The position numbers were made by a program, and so were the translations under genes. The notes below the pieces were generated by a model. It saw only the letters and a program-made list of their open reading frames with translations, had not been told where the DNA came from and did no database searches. A stretch of DNA of 64,000 nt from Paguma larvata (Eukaryota > Chordata > Mammalia > Carnivora > Viverridae): positions 46,913,030-46,977,029 of the forward strand of contig CM057841.1 in NCBI GenBank assembly GCA_030068075.1, given 5' to 3'. Positions 11,736 through 22,750 of the stretch are shown one piece after another (positions within the stretch are counted from its first letter, which is position 1; each line of letters starts with the position of its first letter).

Positions 11736-11967
11736 ATTTCCTTTTTTTCTAATTAAAAAAAATTTTTTTTAATGTTCATTCATTTAGAGAGACAGAGTAT
11801 GAGTGAGGAAGAGGCAGAGAGAGAGAGAGGACACACAGAATTCCAAGCAGGCTCCATGCTCTGCACTAGCATCACAGAGCCTGATGTGGGGCTCGAACCC
11901 ACAAACCATGAGATCATGACCTGAGCTGAAGTCAGACGCTTAGCCGACTGATCCACCCAGGCATCCC
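11736..11967 (-). mobile_element. Felid SINE with clear duplication
   Basis: Poly-T start and head complement ending CACCCAGGCATCCC. Duplication AAGCAGGAACATTTT (11,721-11,735) / AAGCAGAAACATTTT (11,968-11,982). Confidence 0.95.
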
Positions 11968-12049
11968 AAGCAGAAACATTTTTAAAGGTCTAAACTGCAA
12001 AAAAATGAAAATATTGAAATTTGTAGATATAGCTTAAAAAGTAGTCCTG

Positions 12050-12253
12050 ATGCGCCTGGGTGGCTCAGTCGGTTAAGTGTCCGACTTCAGCTCAGGTCAT
12101 GATCTCGTGGTTTGTGGGTTCCAGCCCTGCATTGGGATCTGTGCTGATGGCTGGATCCGGAGCCTGCTTCAGATTTTGTGTCTCCCTCTCTCTCTGCCCC
12201 TCCCCGCTCACGCTCTGTCTCTCTCAAAAATAAATAAACTTAAAAAAAAATTT
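12050..12253 (+). mobile_element. Felid SINE
   Basis: Well-preserved head TGCGCCTGGGTGGCTCAGTC and tail of AAATAAATAAACTT type. Confidence 0.95.
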
Positions 12254-12255
12254 AA

Positions 12256-12450
12256 GGGGTGTTTGGGTGGCTCAGTCAGCTGAGCATCCAAATTCGGTTC
12301 TCATCATGATCTCATGGTTATGAGGTTAAGCCCCACCCCAGATTCTCTGTTGTCAGCACAGAGCCTGCTTCAAATCTGTATCCCGCTCTCTGCCCTTCCC
12401 CCACTCATGCTTGCTTCCTCACTCTTGAAAATAAATTTTTTTAATTTAAA
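12256..12450 (+). mobile_element. Felid SINE, adjacent to the previous copy
   Basis: Head GGGTGTTTGGGTGGCTCAGTC begins at the tail of the preceding copy. It is more diverged. Confidence 0.9.
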
Positions 12451-12487
12451 AAATTAAAAATTAAATAAAATAAAAATTGGTAACTTT

Positions 12488-12592
12488 GGGGGCACCTGGC
12501 TGGCTCAGCCAGCCAGTAGAGCATGTGACTCTTGATCTCAGGGTGGTGAGTTCAAGCCCCATGTTGTGTGTAAAGATTACTTAAAAATTTTG
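12488..12592 (+). mobile_element. Short CAN-type SINE lacking the CT body
   Basis: Head GGGGCACCTGGCTGGCTCAG goes straight to a 'gtaaagattacttaaaaat' end. This is an older, shorter subfamily than the SINEC_Fc copies. Confidence 0.85.
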
Positions 12593-12696
12593 ACAGCAAC
12601 TGGCAAAAAAAAAAAAGGGAGGGAGGACACACACTATCAGAAGTGAAGAGGGGAATATCATTACAGATTCTACAATTATTAAAAGGGGACATTACT

Positions 12697-12906
12697 GGGA
12701 TGCCTGGGTGGTTCAGTCGGTTGAGCATCTGACTTCGGCTCAAGTCATGATCTCCTGGTTCATGGATTCGAGCCCTATGTAGGGCTCTGTGCTGACTAGC
12801 TCAGAGTCTGGAGCCTGCTTCAGATTCTGTGTCTTCCAATCTCTCTGTCCCTCCCCTGCTCACACTCTCTCTCTCTCTCTCAAAATAAATAAACATTAAA
12901 AAAAAG
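12697..12906 (+). mobile_element. Felid SINE
   Basis: Head GGGATGCCTGGGTGGTTCAG, complete body. GGGGACATTA-type flanks mark the duplication. Confidence 0.94.
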
Positions 12907-13587
12907 GGGGGGGGGACATTATTACCAAATTATACCTTCTAAATTCAAATGAGTCAAGAATGGACAAATCTCTTATACTCAATTTACCAAAATTGACACA
13001 CAGAAATAGAAAATGTAACTACCCCACATATATAACAAAAATTGAATCTAAAATTAAACACCATTCAAAAAAAAATTTCAGGCCCAAGTGGCTTCTCTAT
13101 TAAACATTTAAGAAATTCTATCAAACATTTACAGAAAATTAGCACCAATATTACACAAACCTCCACACCTCATAAGGCTGCTATGAGAATTAAATGATAA
13201 ATTGACTTCTATGTGTTTTAATTGAAATAAAATGTTTAAGGTATGCTTTGTATCTTTTCTCTCCCATTTAACTTTCTTGATTAACTTGTTTCAACATCAC
13301 TGGAAGACTTAAACTGTATATTATCAGTGTAACTCCTTGAAGTCAAACTCGATTTTTTTCTTTTTTTCTCCTCAAACACTATTTTTGTAGTTCCATTGTT
13401 ATTCCCACATTACATAGGCACAGTGCTTTGTACAAAGCTGTCACTATAACATTAATTATAAATTTAAATAAAAATAACATTCTTTTTTGAATTCCACTAA
13501 TTTACATAATTTAATTCTGTTGTTTTAGATTTAAGGAAAAAAAAAATAATTTGCCGAAGTATTTTACTAAGCAAAGTTTTGAGAATT

Positions 13588-13784
13588 TTTTTCTTTTTAA
13601 ATGTTCATTTGTTTATTTAGGAGAGAGAGAAGCAAAGAGAGAAAGGGAGAAAGAGAATCTTAAGCAGGCTTCATGCCATTAGCGCAGAGCCCTACATGGG
13701 GCTAGAACTCATGAACCATGAGATCATGACCTGAGCCGAAATCAAGAGTCAGCTGCTTAACTGACTGAGCCACCCAGGTGCCTC
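13588..13784 (-). mobile_element. Felid SINE
   Basis: T-rich start, GAGAGA body and end GCCACCCAGGTGCCTC. Confidence 0.93.
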
Positions 13785-13794
13785 AATGTTTCTT

Positions 13795-13921
13795 TTTTTT
13801 TTCCTTTTCAAGTTTTTTCCACTTATGTTTTTAGTAATCTCTATACCCAACATGGGGATCGAACTCACAACCCCTAAATCAAGAGTCGCATGCTCTTCCA
13901 ACTGAGCCAGCCAGGTGCCCC
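13795..13921 (-). mobile_element. Short CAN-type SINE
   Basis: Poly-T start, 'agtaatctctatacccaac', no CT body, end GAGCCAGCCAGGTGCCCC. Confidence 0.87.
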
Positions 13922-14344
13922 TAAATTTCAAGGATTTTCAGCTTTCAGAAATTAGATTCCCATTCTACAAAAAACAAATGGTTGAAGACAATGACATTAA
14001 ACCACAAAAGTAATAAAGACCTATCCTAAATAATTATTAATATATGAAATAAATCATGAGACCCTCAAATAGTCTACTACAAAATATCAATTTAAATACC
14101 ATTTCAGGATTTGAACCTGTTTCCATAACCTTTGTACCTGGCATGATTAAGAATACTAATTTTAGGAATAATAATATGAAAGTTAATAAAGCATTCTGTA
14201 TAATACAGTTCCTGTATTATACATATACAGACAAAAGTATGCATTGTATATGTGAATACATGTACACATACCATGTACTAATACTGTCCAATAACTCATT
14301 TAAAATTCTTTTTATGATTAAGAGGTCATTCTAAGATGCTATGC

Positions 14345-14560
14345 CTCAACATGTTTACTGTCATTCAATCACTCACCAAATGTTTGCTGAGTCTCTTCTA
14401 TCAAGTACTGTGCTAAGCCATCACAGACAAGACACTTAAATAAGACCTTATCCTAAAGCTTCAAAGAACTCACGATCCAATGAGAATGACATAAAAATAA
14501 ACTGTAAGACATGTAAGCAACTATAATACAAACCCTATGCAAGGATTATGAACTAGTGAT
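14345..14560 (-). repeat. L2 3'-end fragment
   Basis: Reverse-L2 text: 'caaatgtttgctgagtctc', 'gtactgtgctaagcc', 'aaagaactcacgatccaat'. Confidence 0.65.
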
Positions 14561-15731
14561 TACAAAACTATTTCTCAGTATTCCATCTTGTTTATATAAA
14601 AACATCTTTTTATTGCACTTCTCAGATACTGCATTTTTTACAAGTTGAGGGTTTGTAACCCTGCATTAAGCAAGTCTATGAGTACCATTATTCCAAAAGC
14701 ATTTGCTCACTTCAAATCTGTGTCACATTTTGGTAATTCTCACAATACTACAAACTTTTTCATTATTATTACATTTGGTATGGTGATGGGTGATCAGTAA
14801 CCTTTGATGTTACTATTTCGATTGTAACTGGGGTGCCACCAACCACTCCGCAACCACTCCAATGTAAGACATTGAACTTTATTGATAAGTGTGTGTGTTC
14901 TGACTGCTCCACCAACCGGCCATTCCCCCATCTCTCTCCCTTTACTTAGGCATCCCTATTCCCTAAGAAACAATACTAAAATCAGGCCAATCAATAACAC
15001 TACAATGGCCTCTAAGTGTTCAAGGAAAAGAAGAATCACGTCTCTCACTGTAAATCAAAAACTACAGATGATTAAATTCAGTAAGGTAAACATGTCAAAA
15101 GCTGAGGCAGGCCAAAACCTGGGCTTCTTGCACCAGTGAGTCAAGTTGTGAACACGAGGGAAAAGTTCTTAAAGGAAATGAAAAGTGCTACCTCACTGAG
15201 CACACAAATAAGAAAGTACAACATTACTGCTAATATGGAGAACGTTTTAGTGGTCTGGATAAAAGGTCAAACTGGCCACAATATTCTCTAAACCAAAGCC
15301 GAATCCAGAGCAAGATCTACAGGTCTACTAATTTAGAGAGGAGCTGAAAATGCAGAAAAAAAGTCTGAATCTCAAAGAGGTTGATTCATGAGGTTTAAAG
15401 ACGGAAGCCATTTCCATAACATACAAGTGCACAAGGTGAAGAAGTGCGTGCTGATGTAGAAGCTGCAAAAAGTTATCCAGAGATGTAGTTAAGATAATTA
15501 ATGAAGGTGGCTAAAACAACAGATTTTAACATAAATGAAACAGACTTATACTGGAAAGAGATGCCATCTAGGACTTAGATAGCTGAAGAGAAGTCAATGC
15601 CTGGATTCAAAGCTTCAACGGAAAGGCTGACTCTCTTGTTAAGGGCTAATGCAGCCAGTGACTTTAAGTTGAAATCAATGCTCATTTACTATTCTGAAAA
15701 TCCCGGTGCCCTTAAGAATTATGCTAAATCT

Positions 15732-15856
15732 AGGGTAGTCTGGGTGGCCCAGTCGGTTACCCGTTTGACTTTGGCTCAGGTCATGATCTTGCAGTTTGTG
15801 AGTTCAAGCCCCACATTGGATTCTGTGCTGACAGTGCAGAGCCTGCTTGGGATTCT

Positions 15857-15897
<41 letters not shown>

Positions 15898-15936
15898 CGC
15901 AAAATTAAATAAAACTTTAAAAAAAAAAAAAGAGGT
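15732..15936 (+). mobile_element. Felid SINE nested in Tigger1
   Basis: Perfect 11-base duplication ATGCTAAATCT at 15,721-15,731 and 15,937-15,947. The Tigger1 text resumes exactly after it. Contains a (TC)n tract of about 25 bases. Confidence 0.97.
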
Positions 15937-16220
15937 ATGCTAAATCTACTCTACCTGTGTTCTATAAGTGGAATAACAAAGCCTGGATGATAGCCCATCT
16001 GTTTATAACATGGCTTATTAAATATTTTAAGCTCATAATTGAGACCTACTACTCAGAACAAAAAGATTCCTTTCAAACATTACTGTTCATTGACAACACA
16101 CCTGGTCACCCAAGAACTCTGATAGAGATGTATGAGACTAACGTTGTTTTCAATGTCTGCTAACACAATATCCATTCTGCAGACCCTGAATCAAGCAGTA
16201 ATTTCAACCTTCAAGTCTTA

Positions 16221-16443
16221 CTACTATTTTTTTTTTTAGTATTTAAAAAAAAAGTATTTTTAATGTTTATTTTTGAGAGAGACACAGAGTGCAAGCGGGT
16301 GAGGGGCAAAGAAAGAAAGACACAGAATCTGAAGTGGGTTCCAGGCTCTGAGCTGTCAGCACAGAGCCCAACGAGGGGCTTGAACTCACAGTGAGGTCAC
16401 GACCTGAGCCGAAGCTGAACCGACTACCACCCAGGTGCCCCTT
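16221..16443 (-). mobile_element. Felid SINE nested in Tigger1
   Basis: Duplication AAGTCTTA at 16,213-16,220 and 16,444-16,451. Poly-T start and head complement end. Confidence 0.96.
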
Positions 16444-16792
16444 AAGTCTTATTATTTAAGAAATATATCTTAAGTGGCTAGAGCTGCCATAGACAGTGAC
16501 TCCCCTGAAGGACTTGGGCAAAGTTAACTGAAAACCTCCTAGAAAGTATTCGCCATCCTAGATCTCACTAAGAACATTTGATTAGTGATTCATGAAAAGA
16601 GGATAAAATATCCACATTAATAGAAATTTGGAAAAAGTTGATTCCAACCTTTGTGGATGTCTTTGAGGGATTCAAGACTTCAGTGGAGGAAGTAATTGCA
16701 AATGTATAAATAGGAAAAGAACTAAAATTAAAAGGGGAGCTTGAGGATGTGGCTGAATTGCTACAATTTCCTGATAAAAACTTCGATGAGAA

Positions 16793-16915
16793 ATTTTTTT
16801 TTAAAGTTTATTTATCTATTTGCTTAAACAATCTCTACACCCAACGGGGGGCTCAAACTCATGACCCCAAGACCAAGAGTCACATGCTCTTCTTATTGAG
16901 CCAGCCAGACACCCC
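16793..16915 (-). mobile_element. Short CAN-type SINE nested in Tigger1
   Basis: Poly-T start, 'caatctctacacccaac', end GAGCCAGCCAGACACCCC. GAGAAATTT / GAGAATTT flanks. Confidence 0.88.
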
Positions 16916-17319
16916 GAGAATTTGTCATAAATAAACCACTTTTCTTTAGTGGTTTCTTGAGATAAATTCTCCTCCTGGTGAAGATGCTGTGATTGTTTAA
17001 ATGACAACAGAGAATTTAGAATATTACATAAACTTAGTGATAAAGCAGCAACAGGGTTTGAGAGGATTAACCGGAATTTTGAAAAAAAGTTCTATGGTGG
17101 GTAAAATATTATCAAACAGTATCACAGGCTGAGAAACTGTTCATGAAAGGAAGTCAACTGATGCAAAAAAAACAAACAAAAAACCTCCATTATTGTCTTA
17201 TTTTAAGAAATTGCCACAGCTTCGGCTTCACCCCCATCAGTCAGCAGCCATTACCATGGAGGGAGGACCCTCCAGAGATTATGGCTTGCTGAAAGTTAGC
17301 ATTATTTTAGCAATAAAAT

Positions 17320-17507
17320 TTTTTTTGAGAGAGAGAGCATGCATGTGCTCATGTCGGGGAAGGACAGAGGGAGGAAAGAGAGAATCCTAAGCAGGCTCCA
17401 CGCCCGGTGTGAAGCCACATGCAGGGCTCAATCTCACAATCATGAGATCATGACCTGAGCTGAATACAAGAATTGATGCTTAACCAACTGAGCTACCCAG
17501 GTGCCCC
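17320..17507 (-). mobile_element. Felid SINE nested in Tigger1
   Basis: Perfect duplication AGCAATAAAAT at 17,309-17,319 and 17,508-17,518. Confidence 0.97.
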
Positions 17508-17689
17508 AGCAATAAAATATTTTTAATTAAGATGTGTACATTTTTTAGACATAATGCTACTGTACACTTAAAAGACTACAATATAAGCATTAACTATCAT
17601 ATGCAGTATGGAACCAAAAAGATTCACTCGTCTCACTTTACTGTGGTGGTCTGGAACTGAACCGCAGTTATCTCCAAGGCCTGTACCGA

Positions 17690-18450
17690 TCTATTACTAT
17701 TTTTAACCAGTGTAACACCTCTATGTCACACATTGGTTCTTCCCAAATCCTCACTTTATCCCAATTCTTAACTCTGGAACAACAAATCCATCTAGTCCCT
17801 CTTTTATCATTCAGTTCCAAGAGCCTTTTAAAGGATCTCTTCATTCTGAATAAGGGAAGGTGTAAAACGATGGAAATGAGTCACACCTCATGTTGTTTGG
17901 AGAAGGGTGAGACTGCTGCAGTTCACACCTGCTCCCCAAAATCAAGAAGCTGCCCAGAGGTGGTAATCCTGAAAGTTCTATTTCAAGTAGCTAAAAAGAG
18001 CAAAAAAGATCCTGAATTTCTAAGGGACCAGCTTTAGAGTAAGTAGCTCCAAAAGTGCCTAATGGGTAATGGAGGAAGCAGAGTGAATAGTGGCTAGAAT
18101 GGTATTATACAGTATAAAGAAAAGCTTTTATATTTGAAAAGTATTATTTTATTTATCTTGAACATTTCTTCCTTATAAAATAAATGATATGAACAGATTT
18201 AAGGATGACCACTGCATTTCAGCTATGAAGATGTGACATTAGAGTACAAACAAGCTAGAAGGCATTTCCAAGTGAATATAGTCCAATCCTTAAAACCTTT
18301 CATTTACAGAATGCCAACTTTACTGTATGTTCAGAGTAAACTGTTACCAAATCTCACTGACCAAAACATAAACTTCACTGACCAAATTAATCGAGATTAA
18401 AAAATTAATAAAATAAAGGGCCACAGACCTTTAGCATCATGTGTAACTCA
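17690..18450. other. Intronic stretch without recognised gene
   Basis: Between Tigger1 and a truncated SINE. A 104-residue ORF at 17,723 resembles no protein I know. No splice-flanked exon seen. Confidence 0.55.
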
Positions 18451-18465
18451 CAAGAAAAGTACAGG

Positions 18466-18564
18466 TTATGCTTCGGATTCTGTGTCTCCCTCTGTCTCTG
18501 TCCCTCCCCAGCTTGCACTCTGTCTCTGTCTCTCTCTCAAAAATAAATAAACATTTAAAAAAAA
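18466..18564 (+). mobile_element. 5'-truncated felid SINE with duplication
   Basis: Begins in mid-element at TGCTTCGGATTCTGTGTCTC, lacking the whole tRNA-like head. It has a normal tail and perfect duplication AAAAGTACAGG at 18,455-18,465 and 18,565-18,575. Confidence 0.93.
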
Positions 18565-18779
18565 AAAAGTACAGGCTTTTCAGAGGCCAATGAGATTTTC
18601 TGCAAGAAGCTATAAATACAGAAATATGTATGCATTATTGAAGTGTTTCTTTATCTTGTTTCTCAATAAAATCAGTATTTTAAAAATCACAGAAAATTCA
18701 CTGGGTATACACTTTACCCAGAGTTTTTCCTCATTCTTTTACAAAGCTGTAATCATGGACTCTGACACTACTGAATCCT

Positions 18780-18980
18780 TTTATCACGTGACATAGTATC
18801 TGTTACAGTGTTCGTTAACTTTATTTCAATGGCTGCCTAATATTCCAATGAGTAATAATTTCTAAATTATTTCCTTAACTTTCTGACATTTGTCATATAA
18901 TGCTGAAATTAGTATTCAAGTGCATACTACTTTTCCTGTATTTGAAATTACTTCATTAGACTATACTCTAATTTCTAGTT
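18780..18980 (-). repeat. Old L1 3' fragment
   Basis: Antisense L1 3' text, for example 'tggctgcctaatattcca'. Heavily diverged. Confidence 0.55.
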
Positions 18981-19192
18981 TTATTTTTTAAATCAGTATA
19001 GACTCCATTCAGCTAAGACTTGATTCTAATTTTAAAGGAATGAGAACTTAAGCAGACTAGAGTTGGGGATTCTGGAGGGTCCTGATCATTTAGAAGTCCA
19101 GATGCACAGGAAGAAAGTAAAAACAAATAATTTGGACAAAACAATAACACTACTTTAAAAATGAGAGGATTTAAGAAATTAGGTGACTTCAG

Positions 19193-19350
19193 GACTGCCT
19201 GGGTGGCTCAGTCCATTAAGCATCCAACTTATGATCTCAGTTCCTGAGACCTAGCCCCAAGTCGGGGTCTGCGCTGACAGCACAGAGCCTGCTTAGGATT
19301 CTTTCTGCCTCTCCCTTGCTCTCATTCTCTCTCTGACTTCAAAACATAAT
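19193..19350 (+). mobile_element. Felid SINE, short body
   Basis: Head GACTGCCTGGGTGGCTCAGTC. The 3' tail is degraded. Confidence 0.9.
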
Positions 19351-19463
19351 GCTAACACTCAGCTTTCAAAACACTCTTTCATCTTCTAAGAAAAGGGTAT
19401 TACCAACTCTTCCTATCCCACAAGATCTAATTCTGAGGAAGCTGTAAAAACAAAATTTCCCAG

Positions 19464-19668
19464 AGCACCGGGTGTCTCAGTCAGTTAAGCCTCGGACTCC
19501 TGATTTCTGCTCCGGTCAAGATCTCAGGATTCCTGAGATCGAGCTGTGTTGGGCTCTGCACCAACAGCACTGGGCCTACTTGGGATTCTCTCCCTCTCTC
19601 TCTTCCCATATCCCACTGGCGCAGGCTCTCTCAAAACAAGCAAACGTTTAAAACAGACAAAAAAAAAT
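19464..19668 (+). mobile_element. Felid SINE, diverged
   Basis: Head AGAGCACCGGGTGTCTCAGTC. The tail is 'caagcaaacgtttaaaac'. Confidence 0.88.
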
Positions 19669-19710
19669 TCCCATGGACTACTGGATTGTAGGTAGTCAAT
19701 AAACTTCTAC

Positions 19711-19731
19711 ACACACACACACACACACACA
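19711..19731. repeat. (AC)n microsatellite, about 10 units
   Basis: Pure ACACAC run. Confidence 0.95.
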
Positions 19732-20199
19732 ATCTCGACCACTATTTTGTTAAATACATACACAAAGAGGGTTACAAATAAAACAAAACTGGCTCTAAAT
19801 TGATCGTTGTTGAAGCTGGATGAAAAGGAATTCATTATACTTTCTACATCTGTCTGCTTGAAATTTTAATGAAAAGTTAAAAATATATACGGATAATAGA
19901 GAAAATTACAAGTCCCCAAAAAATTACATATGACCGGCTTTTATTCTTAATTTTACTACAACAGAGAATGAAAAATGGTTGTGTCTTTCCTGCTGCCTAA
20001 TTGTAAACGGACTTTTCATGGATCCCTATTCTTGCAAAAGTTTATGCTGCTCGAGTTTTCAAGTCCCCAACTCCAGCACCCCGGAAGAAGAGCGCTGAGA
20101 ACACAAAGAGACAAAGTACACGGCCTCAGGCTCCTCAAAAGGTCTCTCATAAGACACGTAGGGGTCTGCGAAAAGGGGCGAAGACCGCTTTTTGCTTAA

Positions 20200-21070
20200 T
20201 ACAGGAAAAGGCCATTTCCTCCGGCCGAAGGGGGCCTAAGTCTGCGGTCCCCCAGGTACCACCTCAGGAGGCCACCCCGCCAGGTGGAGGTGATCAGACT
20301 GTCGCGCTAAACGGAGACACCGACCTTCCCTAAGTCTCTCTGGACCACTGTAGACAGCACAGGGGTGTCACCGAGACCGAAGGACGAGCCCTGTCACCAA
20401 CGGGAGGCAGAGCCGAGGCCGTGGCGTTTCCGCCTCGAGGCAGAAAGGACAACAGGAAAGTTTCGCCGCTTCAAGAATCCAGGATCAGCGGTCTCCGAGC
20501 TGCTCGCGGCCCTGCCACAACCCCAACCCCGGCCTCAGGTAGGCCTCCCGCACCACTGACCCCCGGGCCTGACCTCCGGCCTGACCCCCAAACCCAGGAT
20601 CCTTCCCTTTCTCCTCAGCTGCCACCTCGTGGTCGTCTGAACCCCAGATTTTGGACTTCTAAATCCGGGGTGCAGTGAGAGGAGGAAAACAAAGACCCTT
20701 GACGCTGAGACTGCCACACTCACCTGGCTGAATCCAGGTGCGAAAACGGTTGAGACGGACTTTGCACTCAAGGATCAGCATCCAAAATGGCGGCTCCCTC
20801 AGCCTCAGCACAAGCAAGCGCGGGCGGAGGAATCTGCGAGGCCAAGCTAGCCACGCCCTCCATTTCAGGGATTGGCTGCGCTCCCGTCCTCCCCGGAACT
20901 CACGTTCTGAGGGGCTCGAGCCTCCCTCATTCAGCTCCCTTCGGAGCCGGCGCGATGGGGACTACTTCCCGCGGCGGAGGCACGGGTGGCGACGCGTTTC
21001 AGACGTCACGCCACCTGCGTTAGCGTCATTTGGTGTAGGTGCGCCCTGGGTATCATAGGGCTTACGCTAG
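20200..21070. promoter_or_regulatory. CpG island; likely shared promoter of IST1 (minus) and ZNF821 (plus)
   Basis: A GC-rich, CpG-dense block in otherwise AT-rich DNA and free of repeats. It contains a YY1-type element CAAAATGGCGGC (20,783-20,794), an inverted CCAAT box GATTGGCTG near 20,868, an ETS-like ACTTCCCGC near 20,965 and a CRE-like GACGTCAC (21,002-21,009). No TATA box is evident. On the minus strand a good splice donor follows at 20,723. In human, IST1 and a long ZNF821 isoform start head-to-head, which fits this site. The plus-strand first exon was not resolved. Confidence 0.85.
20725..20830 (-). other. IST1: IST1 noncoding first exon
   Basis: The complement reads GCCGCCATTTTGGATG and ends at ...GATTCAGCCAG, followed by GTGAGTG at 20,723-20,717, a strong donor. 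The exon 3' boundary at 20,724 is read from the sequence (the donor GT is at 20,723-20,722, so base 20,724 is the last exon base). The transcription start is an estimate placed just upstream of the YY1 element, which usually sits close to the start site in this promoter class. Confidence 0.7.
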
Positions 21071-21989
21071 GCGCAGGGAGGTAGGCGGGAGTGGGTTGTT
21101 CACTTGCTATGTGCCCAGTTCCTCTTTCCGCATGATTCCAGTCCCTGGAAAAACCGGCTCCAGCACTACCTTTTAAACATCCATTGTTACTCTCTGAGAT
21201 TAGCTCCGGTGCCTCCCTCAACTCCAGTGGCCCTGGAGGCTTTCCCCGGTGTCCGTTTCTTTCCTCTGGCGGCAATGACGGAGCAGGTTTTCGCCCTTTA
21301 AAAGCTTTTGATCCGACCCTTCACCCTATTCCCTTAGTTCCCCAGCATCACTCCATCAATGCCCTCCAGTAGTCCTGCCCTCCTTTTAAACCAAACCGGA
21401 TTACTATTTTAACCAGAATCTCTAGTCTCTATTATTTAATTCTCTGTTTCCTCAACACCACGTTCTCCAGGAACTTACCTGATCTCTGTATTCAGAGGAA
21501 ACTTTGATTTAGTTTTCTTTGTTTTCCTCTTGGAAAACATTCTCTCAGCTTATTATTGGAAGGGGCTTCTTAGACTCTTGGCTTCTAGAAGGAGGTACCC
21601 TGCCCCCTACGGTAGAGGCTTCATCTACCGAAATCAACATTGTGGTTTACTGAGTTATAATGCGGTCATATGACAAGGATGAACTATGCGTTACGGTTTG
21701 AGGTTTATATGAATTTAGAAATAATGTTTTTATAACCACTTGCAATATTTCTAAATAAAACCGGTTTCAGAACCTCTAAATACAATGTTTGGTTATTTTT
21801 TAAGTGTGTGGGGGTTTTTTTCCCTGTAAATGCATGCACATATATTCAGCCTGTTGTGCAATAAGGTAATGACATCTAAAAAAAAAATAGAAGTGAAGGC
21901 GGACTGCTCGAATTTAAAAAGCCTTGGAGACACTGCAATCAAATGGAATGTGTGTGGATCTTGTTTAATGATTCAAACCAACCAACCAT
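21071..21989. other. Intergenic/intronic stretch, no recognised gene
   Basis: Falls rapidly in GC away from the CpG island. I see no exon with certain boundaries. It could carry the first intron of a long ZNF821 isoform. Confidence 0.5.
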
Positions 21990-22002
21990 AAAAGACATTT
22001 TT

Positions 22003-22214
22003 TTTTTAACATTTTTATTTTATTTTTGAGAGACATAGAGACAGAACATGAGCAAGGGAAGGACAGAGAGAGACAGAGACACAGAATCCGAAGCAGGCTC
22101 CAGGCTCTGAGCCATCAGCACAGAGCCCGACGCGGGGCTCGAACTCACAGACCGCGAGATCATGACCTGAGCCGAAGTCGGCCGCTTAACCGACTGAGCC
22201 ACCCAGGTGCCCCT
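22003..22214 (-). mobile_element. Felid SINE, very well preserved (young)
   Basis: The complement keeps the intact tRNA-like part, including the box-B region GTTCGAGCCCCGCGTCGG in full CpG-containing form. Perfect 13-base duplication AAAAGACATTTTT at 21,990-22,002 and 22,215-22,227. Confidence 0.97.
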
Positions 22215-22703
22215 AAAAGACATTTTTGAGACAAGCGGGGAAGTTAGTTTATGGACCAAGAATTACATGATACCAACAAACCAAAGAATTGTTATTTTTT
22301 AAGCATGAAAATGGCATTGGGATTTTTGTAAGAAAATGTCTTTTTTAAATGTTTTAAGAAATGAATACTTTGCAAAGGGGTAAAATAGCACAAAAATCTT
22401 GATGATTGTTTAATTGGATGAGTTATTGTACAATTATATCTACCCTTAAGTATGTTTTCAATGTTCATAGTCAATAAGTGGAAATGTGAAAGCAACCCAA
22501 CTGTACATGGTGCTAAGACTGGATAAATAAAATGTGGCACATACATGCAGTAGAATATTATGCAGCCTAAGAAGGAAGGAAATTCTGACACATCATCTAC
22601 AACATGGATGAACCTTGAAGACATTATAGTATGTGAAATAAGCCAGTCACAAAAGTACATACACTGTGTAGTTCCATCTATATGAGGTACCTAAAGAGGT
22701 CAA

Positions 22704-22750
22704 ATTCAGAGAGGGAGAAAGTAGAAATTCAGAGAGGGAGAAAGTGGAAT
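22704..22750. repeat. Short tandem duplication, about 24 bases
   Basis: AATTCAGAGAGGGAGAAAGT occurs twice in succession with AGAA between the copies. Confidence 0.93.

Larger units (their letters stand above)
8650..13160 (+). mobile_element. Decayed L1/HAL1-type LINE, fragmented by SINEs
   Basis: Recognisable L1 coding relics in order: an ORF1-end-like part around 9,250-9,700 ('aaaccatggaggccaaaaag', 'tgaaagaactgtttgct'), a middle part at 11,200-11,720 ('acatggaaaacacttgac', 'taatccatgggtcaaagag') and a later ORF2-like part at 12,915-13,150. All frames are broken. At least nine SINEs interrupt it. Some blocks may come from separate L1 insertions; an alignment would decide. Confidence 0.65.
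15004..17290 (+). pseudogene. Dead Tigger1 transposase
   Basis: Starts MASKCSRKRR, the DNA-binding N-terminus of pogo-family transposases, but frameshifts and stops break it from about 15,137 on. Later blocks are readable: MPGFKAS at 15,597, LKNYAKS just before the first SINE, YKWNNKAW at 15,963 and the catalytic-core motif IDNTPGHP at about 16,088 (the family's usual form is IDNAPGHP). A C-terminal piece SYFKKLPQ lies at 17,196. Four SINEs interrupt it. It cannot encode an active enzyme. Confidence 0.92.
14598..17685 (+). mobile_element. Near-complete Tigger1 (pogo-type) DNA transposon
   Basis: The left end near 14,598 ('ttttattgcacttctcag') and right end near 17,685 ('ggtctggaactgaaccgcag') match the Tigger1 termini as I recall them. 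Removing the four nested SINEs leaves roughly 2.35 kb, close to the 2.4 kb consensus. The interior follows the Tigger1 transposase reading direction. The family was active before the placental radiation and is extinct in mammals. The terminal bases are diverged and I could not confirm the TA target duplication. Confidence 0.9.
981..20723 (-). other. IST1: IST1 first intron, repeat-rich
   Basis: Inferred intron between the noncoding first exon (donor at 20,723) and the first coding exon (acceptor at 982-981). It holds roughly 27 felid SINEs, L1 and L2 fragments and a Tigger1 transposon, listed separately. Unlisted 5'UTR exons inside it cannot be excluded. Confidence 0.75.

Noticed and set aside
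17723..18037. 104-residue plus-strand ORF
   Set aside because: No known similarity, no splice signals around it, in intronic DNA.
20365..21058. ORFs of 64-106 residues on both strands in the first CpG island
   Set aside because: Same compositional effect; no recognisable protein and they overlap promoter elements.
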